In this document: piece after piece, positions 57,206 to 64,000 of the stretch | Numbering within the stretch: position 1 is the first letter of the stretch | Layout of the letters: the number at the start of each line of letters is the position of its first letter | DNA from: Lycium barbarum | Taxonomy: Eukaryota; Streptophyta; Magnoliopsida; Solanales; Solanaceae | Reading direction: 5' to 3' | Assembly: GCF_019175385.1 (NCBI RefSeq) | Contig: NC_083340.1 | Span: 24,750,336 to 24,814,335, forward strand | DNA length: 64,000 bases | Notes under the pieces: model-generated | What the model was told of the DNA's origin: nothing | Database searches by the model: none | The model's input: the letters and a program-made list of their open reading frames with translations, nothing else | Translations under genes and position numbers: made by a program

Positions 57206-60200
57206 TGTCACGACCCAACCCCGTGGGCCGCGACCAGTGCCCGAGCTGGGCACCTATACGTACCCGATACCCCAAATTAGCATATTAACAGAATAATAAT
57301 ATTAGTGGTCGCTACAGAACTTAGCAGAAAAGCAGACTTGGCACACATAGGCCGATAAGGCCATCACAGAACAGAATATCCCAAACATATGTACAGAACC
57401 CACACAGATGTATCCACAGACCTCTACAGAACATATCATAATCATAAGACGGGACAGGGCCCCGTCATACCCTGAACAAAGTACATATCCAGATAGCAGT
57501 GACAGACTGTACCAAAAGATGGGCTCTGTAGAAGAGAGCGCCCCAAATAGCAGAAATAGGATCCTAAACGTATGGATCAGCGAACCTGTCGTCAGTACCT
57601 GCGCGGCATGAAAACGCTGCCCCCGAAGAAAGGGGGTCAGTACGAAATATGTACTGAATATGTAAAGCGGAATCACAGAAGTCAAATCATAATGGTTACA
57701 GAAAATGAGTACAGAATCCAGAGTGTCAAATGCATATTTCCAAAACAGACAGAATGCGTACAGAAACATATGTCATATCATATCATATCCGGTCCCTGAC
57801 ACGGGACTCGGCAGACAGAATGTGGCCACCCTCCCGACGCTGGTGCCACTATACAGAGGAATCAGAAAAAGGGGCGTGGCCCCGTATCATATAATGTCAT
57901 ATCAAAATGGCCATACAGATCAGATCAGAATAGGCGGACATGGCACATCATACTCCACAGACCCATGTACGCGTATACCTGCCCCCTCACATCGGGACGC
58001 GGCGAACAATGCAGAGAATTACGCTTGACAACATATCCTGGCCCGGGCTCAGTGTGGGAAACATTGGGACATCCACGAATGAAGTAGTGAGAGACTAATG
58101 CAATTTAAAAATATAATAAATGTTTTCAAAGACTCGATGAAGCGTATCAAAGACAAACAAATCCAATGGGGTCGGACGGAATCATAATAAATGTATTTCG
58201 GATATCATAATAAATTACAGAAGTATAACTTTCCCGAAGTCATTCCGAGTGTCAAAATAATTTATAATATTTAACAGAATATTTAAAATAATATTCGTTA
58301 AGCGATTAGTAGGGTAATTAAAACATTTCTTTCAAAAATCGCTTAAAAAGGAAGCTTTAACACATTAGGGGCAAAACCGTAAATAGAGGGCCCGCCTTGG
58401 GACAAACAAGGCGGCGGGCTCAAATTGTGCCCTCTAAGCATATAGTATCACCTAAAAAGGTTATACAAACATTCTATGATTTTCTGAATAATTTAGAGCA
58501 AAATTGCATAATTTCAGAAAAAAAAAACGTATCAAAATGGTTCAATTCTACTGAAGGAAAAACTGAAATTTTGTCTTGCGGATTCCGAGGGCCAAGAGGT
58601 CCTTCGAGGCCCGGATCCGACCCTAACACACTAGGGGCATGCCAAGGGAAGAATTGGGATTGCTTTACATACCTTTCGCGCTCCTTAAGCCTTTCCAAAC
58701 TCACTTCCCGTTTCGTCGAAAAACTGCAATTGGTCAAGTTTACCAATTGTGAATTATTAATGCCATTATTTCAACTTTAAGCATATTTGGCTACCGAAAT
58801 TTCGGCAGCACTTCCCCTATACATATGACACCCCGAGAATTCAACTCGGCTATAAATCATCAACAACAACCCAAACGACAACAACAATATCAACAATGAA
58901 CATTAAAAACACAAATATCCTTCAACTAGTCATTTTTCTCACAAGTTGACATAATCTTCAATTCAACCCAACTTTCAACTAAGATCAATAATTTCATATT
59001 CAACAACCATCATGATCATCACCATATAGTTCTAGAAACATTTCATATCGTTTTCCTTAAGATATACACTCGATATACATGATATACAATCTTCCGCCAA
59101 AATCATAACTTATGCAAAACATCAAATCTTTGGCATACAACTTCATAACAAGTTTCCAACTTCCAAATTCATCAACCATAATCATAATTCACATCTTAAC
59201 AACTTCATTTCCATAATATCACAAAATTATTCTAAAGTGACATAATCATCTACATTCCAACTTCAACCAAAATTCATTCAACTTTCATTCCCAATATAAT
59301 TTCCATCATAACCACAACTAGAATGCAACATAAAATTCAACTCATATATGTATACAACATATATACACCCATGGCTACATATATATATACATACCCACTT
59401 TGCAAACTTCCTTATTTCCATAATTTCTACTCATTTCCACATACCACAACATAAACAAACCTTCATAACATAAGAAAAAGGAATTGATTCTTACCTTTTT
59501 CTACAAACTTCTTCACTTGAACAAGTTGTCAACTTGAAGAAATAAGTGCTCCTTCTTCCAAAACAACTACACCAAGTTGTAGAGGACACTTAATTTAGTA
59601 GGAATTCAACAAGAAAATAATTTTAGAGGCAAGATTTTGAGGGGTGATTTTTCTATGGCCAAACCCGAAATGCCCTCTTTTTGTTCTTGTTTTTCTCTTG
59701 TTTTTCCTCCTATTCTTTCTCTTGAAAGTTCTATGGAATTTGGATGATTAAGTGGTCTTTTATTCATTGACCACATGACTTAATTCCATGGGCTTGGATC
59801 CTTTTTATGGACCATGGCTGAATGGCTCCTCACTTGGGCCTGAATTTCTTTTTTTCATTTTTTTGGGCCAACTCGGTTGGTCCCGAGTTGGGCCTAGCCC
59901 ACTGACCTTTCGACCTTAAAACGTTCATATCTCCTTGTACCGACGTCACCTGGGAACCCACGACCTATGGATGGAAAGCTAATTCAATTATCTACAACTT
60001 CTATTTCAAGGTATTTTCGAAATTCCAAACTTACAATACAGTTTTTGCCCCCCAAAGTCAGGTCACCCGAAAACGTTTTCTTAAAAATATTCGTTTGGAG
60101 GGTTTCCACTTTGATTTGGTCCAAAGGTACTTCATGAGTTGTGTTTAACTTTACATATGTGATTCATATGACTTTTCAGATGTTCCAAAAAAAATCTCGG

Positions 60201-60255
60201 TATGTGGGCCCCACCCCAGCAGATGCTCCGAGGTTCAAAAATACGGGATATAACA
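57206..60255 (-). repeat. Tekay LTR 3 (5'-most)
   Basis: 3050 bp. It is shorter than LTR 2 by an 11-bp deletion in an 'ataata' run near 57297. Ends at the target duplication cggcc. Confidence 0.95.
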
Positions 60256-60866
60256 CGGCCTCCACCACAACATGCATATTTTCATGAGTTTTCCATTCAT
60301 TTCTATACGTTACAACAACAACCAACATACTTCATAAATTATTCCATTCTTTCTATACCACATAACATATGCACGGCCAACATACTACATACACACGGCC
60401 AACACACAACATGCAAGGTCTCATGGTTTTCATTCATTTCACATCATAGAATTCACAACGCAACAATCAAACTACTAGATAAAATCGATTTGTCACATCT
60501 ACATTATACCACTTCCATTCGGCCACATGCATACTTACATATTCATCATGCAAACTTCCATCTTAGCATACTACAACACATATAAACCCTTCATAACACA
60601 TAAGACAAGATTAAAACTCACCTTTCTTCTTCAACTTCTCCACTTGGTTAAGGTTCATGAATTGTCCATATAAGTGTCTTGCTTGCTCCAACAACTTCAC
60701 CATGTTAAAGAGCATCTTCCAATTAGTAGAAAAGCTAGGAGAAAATAACTTTCCTTGGTCAATTTCCCATGGCTAAATTTCTAGAGCCATGTCCGAAACC
60801 CTTGCACTCTCTTCATTTTTTTTTTCTTTTGTTCTTCTTCTTTTGTCTTAAATTGGAAGACAAGCT

Positions 60867-60958
<92 letters not shown>

Positions 60959-61322
60959 CAAGCATGTGAGGGGCACATGCCCCTCTCTAGAACTTTCTTC
61001 CTTTTTCTTGACTTTTCTTTTCTTTGAATTTTCTTACTTGGTCAAAGAAGACCAAGTGTCTTCTCTCTTTTTACACTTTAGCCCTTCCATATTTACACTT
61101 TTCCCCCTTCACTTATGAAATGGCCACATGCTCCTTTCTTTATTTCCTAGAGTTCTCTTCCCTTTTTACCCTTAACTTTTCTCAATATTTCCATAACACT
61201 AATATCCATAATTGATATTTATAACCAACTTATATATTAAAATAATTTTTGAACGTAGACTTTCCCTTAACTTGCCACGACTACCTTGGAATGTCCGAAC
61301 GTATAAAATACGGGATATAATA
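60256..61322 (-). repeat. Solo LTR of a Tekay-related family, right part
   Basis: Continuation of 38410-40697 after the compound Tekay element; it begins with the second copy of cggcc. It ends acgggatataata, close to the acgggatataaca end of the inner LTRs, and is followed by atttt. Confidence 0.8.
60867..60956. repeat. (CA)n(TA)n microsatellite
   Basis: About seven ca units followed by about 38 ta units, inside the solo LTR. Open frames across it are artefacts. Confidence 0.95.
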
Positions 61323-61327
61323 ATTTT

Positions 61328-62161
61328 CTCGACTATTGTTCATGTGCTTGAAGTGATTATACATGAAGGTTCCACCTCAAGTGATAGAAATCAAGCAAAA
61401 TATCTTTTGATTGATATTAAAAACATTCAAATTTATTTTTATGCTTCACTTGATGTTGAAAGTGTTGGAAATGTCAAATGAGTTGAGCAAGATTTTACAA
61501 AAAAATGATCAAGATATTATTAATGCCGTGGAGTTTCGTAACATTGCAAAATATGAGGGAAATTGGATGGAAGCCTTTGTTGGATGATGTTTCCTCATTT
61601 TGAGATGCACATGATATTTTGATTCCCAAGTTAGATGAGTCTTATTTTCCTGAAAAGTCAAAGCGTAAGTCTTCTGGTGTTTGTTATTCACACCACTTGC
61701 GTATTGAAATCTTTTGTGTCGTGATTGATGTGCAACTTCAAGAGCTTAATGATTGTTTTGATGTAGCGCGTAGTGATTTGGTTCTTGGGATGGGTAGCTT
61801 GAATCCAATCAATTCTTTTGCTAATTTTGATAAAGGTAGAATCATGACTTTAGCAAAGTGTTAACCAGATGAGTTTGATGAAGTATGAATTCGAGATTTG
61901 AGTTACCAACTCGATACTTTCATATTTCATATACGAAGTGGTAATCCCAAGTTCTCCAACTTGCAAGGAATTCGTGATTTGGCAAAAGCATTGGTTGAGA
62001 CAAATCTTGTGGATACTTATTCACTTGTTTATTTACTTGTGAAGTTAACTCTGATCTTACTTGTTGCTACCTCAACTGTGGAGAGAGCATTCTCATCCAT
62101 GAAGCGGATCAAAAATGAAGTGCGGATAGCATTGGTGATCAATATTAGAATGAATGTTTAG
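61328..62161 (+). pseudogene. hAT transposase, C-terminal part with hATC dimerisation region
   Basis: Continues the gene broken at 38404. Recognisable segments are IVHVLEVIIHEGSTSSDRNQ (61337 on), HHLRIEIFCVVIDVQLQELN (about 61690), NPINSFANFDKGRI, and the hATC signature LVATSTVERAFSSMKRIKNE (62062-62121). Several stops occur (about 61479, 61586 and 61861) with frameshifts between segments. The hATC region mediates dimer formation in active hAT transposases. Confidence 0.88.
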
Positions 62162-62468
62162 TATGTTACATATAGAGTGATGTATTTAAAAATGTAAGTA
62201 ATGATGTCTTCATTGATCATTTTCAGAAGATGAAACCTTATCGAGGACAATTGTAAATGAATGATGGATATTTATGATATTAGTAATATTATTGAAAATT
62301 TTATGCTTTTCTCTTCTGTATATTGCTATAAGCAAATGATTCATCGGAAAAGACGAATAACCCGAATCAAAGCCCGAAAAGATCAATAATCCGACTCGAA
62401 GCCCAAATTGATGGAATGATGCATGGCACCCGAATTAACTTTAAATCTTGGATCCGCCTCTATACGCA

Positions 62469-62590
62469 GATTAGCTGGATTTTATACGTTTTGCAGAACT
62501 AGTATTGCTATACTTCGTTAAACACTATGATTGGGAATAAGAGTCATTAATGTTGCTATATATGAAGTGAGGAAATAGAGGTTTTAGTCC
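62469..62590. other. Host flank between elements
   Basis: No feature seen. Confidence 0.4.
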
Positions 62591-63284
62591 CTGAGTTATA
62601 GTTATATTTCACTTTTGGTCCTTGTGTAATTTGAATGAGCCTATTTAACCTTCAATTAATATAAACGTGTGATTTTCATCCCTCAAACTAGAGAAAGTTA
62701 AAAAACTTAACGAAATCAATATTTAAAATAATTAAATAAAAAAGAGAACAAAAATAAAAAATGAGGAGATTAATAAGTAAGTTTATACTATTTTCAATCT
62801 TAGTAGAAATTTTTAGGCAATGAGAAGAGCTCAGTGGGAGCTAGATTCATTTGACAGCTTCTGTCGAATTTAAATAGTCGAAAAGTAAAGAAAGACTGAA
62901 GCTTCTTAATTAATCCTTGCATATTAAAATTATTCTTATTTGTGCTTTCTGTGGTGGATCTAACTTATCAAGAAAGAATAATAAATTAGAAAATTGTAAC
63001 AGAAGGAAATGAATAGAAAGCGGCGAGAAAGAAACTTTTCTGTACCAATTTGATTTCGAGTATCATTTGAAAAGGATGAGTTGACAAGGCGGCCTGGCCT
63101 TTCCTAACCTTCTCTCTCTTCTTTTTTTTTTTTGCCTTTTTTTTCAAAATAAGAAATATTGATTCCGTTAAATTTTTAACTTCCGTTAATTTGAGGGATC
63201 AAAATCACACGTTTATATTAATTGAATGTTAAATCTGCTCAGTCGAATTATGCAGGGACCAAAAGTGAAATATAGTTATGATTC
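62591..63284. mobile_element. Non-autonomous DNA element with ~135-bp terminal inverted repeats
   Basis: The left arm (62591 to about 62735) and the reverse complement of the right arm (about 63150-63284) align throughout, sharing for example tatatttcacttttggtcc and aattaatataaacgtgtgat. Such long inverted repeats suggest a Mutator-like element. No convincing target duplication was found and there is no coding capacity. Confidence 0.7.
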
Positions 63285-63288
63285 AAGG

Positions 63289-64000
63289 CAGGGGCGGAAC
63301 CAGAATATTTGATAAGGGGGTTCAAGAAAATTAAAAAATAAACATGCGAAGAAATCAAAACAAACACAATTCTCTATTGAAAGTGCAAGTATATTACTAC
63401 AACTGTACACGACGAGGTTTCATTCCTTGAAATGTTTTTATAATAACATTATTAGAGATCCTATTAAACACATCTTTTTCTACATAAGGCACCAAGCAAC
63501 CACTAAAATAACTCTCATTCATTCGACTCCGCAAGTCATTCTTGATAAACTTCATTGCCGAAAAAGTTCTTTCAACGGATGCAGTCACAATTTCTTTTTG
63601 AATCATTGGAGAAGTCATCAGATCATTTTGTGGAGCATGTTTCAATACAAAATCTTTAATGTTATCACACCTTTCAGAATACCATGAAAGAATTTCAAGA
63701 AAATTACCTCTGCTAAGTGATGATTTAGATTCATCATGACCCCAAAATGTCAATCCTTGATTCAAAAGAAGCCTTACAACATCAACTAAAGCAGTTAAGC
63801 GAAGCCAATACTCATGCTTAAATTGAGAATCTTGCCTCACAAGTGCAGATTGAATAGATTGTTCTTGTGGCACTAGATCTTCACAATTCTTTCTTGCCTA
63901 ATTATGAATGCTATTTCCGCCACCAACATGTTTTTTAAGACTCTTCTTTTTTTGCCAACTCCTAAACCCTATGGCCGAAAATACATCACCCCCTCCTTGA
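63289..64000 (-). mobile_element. Second hAT element, internally deleted, continues past window end
   Basis: The inner end on the plus strand reads caggggcggaaccagaat, the same terminal family as the hAT element at 35979. It encodes the deleted transposase described next and extends beyond 64000. Confidence 0.75.
63397..63873 (-). pseudogene. Internally deleted hAT transposase (N-terminal part joined to hATC end)
   Basis: 158 open codons. The first part is the pre-catalytic segment of a TTF/DUF4371 hAT transposase (EYWLRLTALVDVVRLLLNQG, TFWGHDESKSS, then APQNDLMTSPMIQKEIV). It jumps directly, in frame, to the hATC end SVERTFSAMKFIKNDLRSRM with ESYFSGCLVPYVEKDVF. The whole RNase H-like catalytic domain is missing. 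Upstream (to 64000) the zinc-finger part continues in frame behind a TAG near 63898. The product could at most bind DNA or dimerise. Confidence 0.85.

Larger units (their letters stand above)
40698..60255 (-). mobile_element. Compound Tekay (Del) chromovirus: three LTRs, two internal regions
   Basis: The whole 19.56-kb unit is flanked by a single perfect target duplication cggcc (40693-40697 and 60256-60260). Inside, three direct LTRs (40698-43759, 48957-52017, 57206-60255) alternate with two complete internal regions of 5197 and 5188 bp, both on the minus strand. Neither inner junction has a target duplication. This is the product expected from unequal recombination between the LTRs of one inserted element on two chromatids. 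Large LTRs and the pol and chromodomain-like C terminus fit the Tekay/Del lineage of Ty3/gypsy. Confidence 0.93.
35977..62460 (+). mobile_element. hAT transposon, split by nested retrotransposons
   Basis: Identical 8-bp flanks tatacgca at 35969-35976 and 62461-62468 mark the target duplication. The ends caggggcggatc (from 35979) and gatccgcctc (to 62460) are short inverted repeats of a common plant hAT family. Removing the insertion 38410-61327 leaves about 3.56 kb with a TTF-type/DUF4371 hAT transposase gene in both halves. The element is dead: its transposase has frameshifts and stops besides the insertion. Confidence 0.85.

Noticed and set aside
60769..60978. Frames with Ile-Tyr repeats on both strands
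   Set aside because: Translation of the (TA)n microsatellite.

Overview
This is plant nuclear DNA from a repeat-rich eudicot genome. It is probably Solanaceae, judged from the retrotransposon and MITE families recalled, not searched. It holds one intact ordinary host gene, a 296-codon single-exon DUF1336/EDR2-C protein at 13616-14506 (+), and one eroded MAP kinase fragment near 11.7 kb (-). Nearly everything else is transposable elements, many of them nested, with target-site duplications (TSDs) readable from the sequence.

Layout. 1-4.9 kb: AT-rich intergenic DNA with a hAT-type MITE (1675-2317). 4940-9625: a minus-strand Ty1/copia element of Ale/Retrofit type with short LTRs, inserted in an older repeat beside a Tourist-like MITE. 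10.1-12.7 kb: a short poly(A) retroposon, a Helitron-like 3' terminus, the MAP kinase fragment and Stowaway-like MITEs. 13.5-14.6 kb: the DUF1336 gene. 14.7-18.6 kb: a local duplication, a strong inverted repeat and more Stowaway-like MITEs. 18699-30036: a Ty3/gypsy element of Tat type with ~585-bp LTRs and the perfect TSD actat. It has gag, protease, RT and RNase H on the plus strand and no detectable integrase. Two related, TATA-bearing, intron-containing genes of the 'putative gypsy type transposon' family lie on the opposite strand. 32.7-35.8 kb: a Mutator-like element with an internal minisatellite, a fold-back element and a tRNA-derived SINE.

35.97-62.46 kb is a nested stack. A hAT transposon (8-bp TSD tatacgca) has its transposase gene split by a solo LTR of a Tekay-related family (TSD atttt). 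That LTR is in turn split by a 19.6-kb Tekay chromovirus compound element (TSD cggcc). The compound element has three ~3.06-kb LTRs and two complete internal regions, as expected from unequal recombination between LTRs. 62.6-64 kb: a long-TIR element and an internally deleted hAT transposase running off the window end.

The two Tekay internal copies are nearly identical and were each silenced by different point nonsense mutations. All five are C-to-T changes and four are at CHG sites, which fits methylation-driven decay. The Tat element lacks integrase and would depend on enzymes supplied by relatives. Its antisense genes are the least ordinary coding content in the window.
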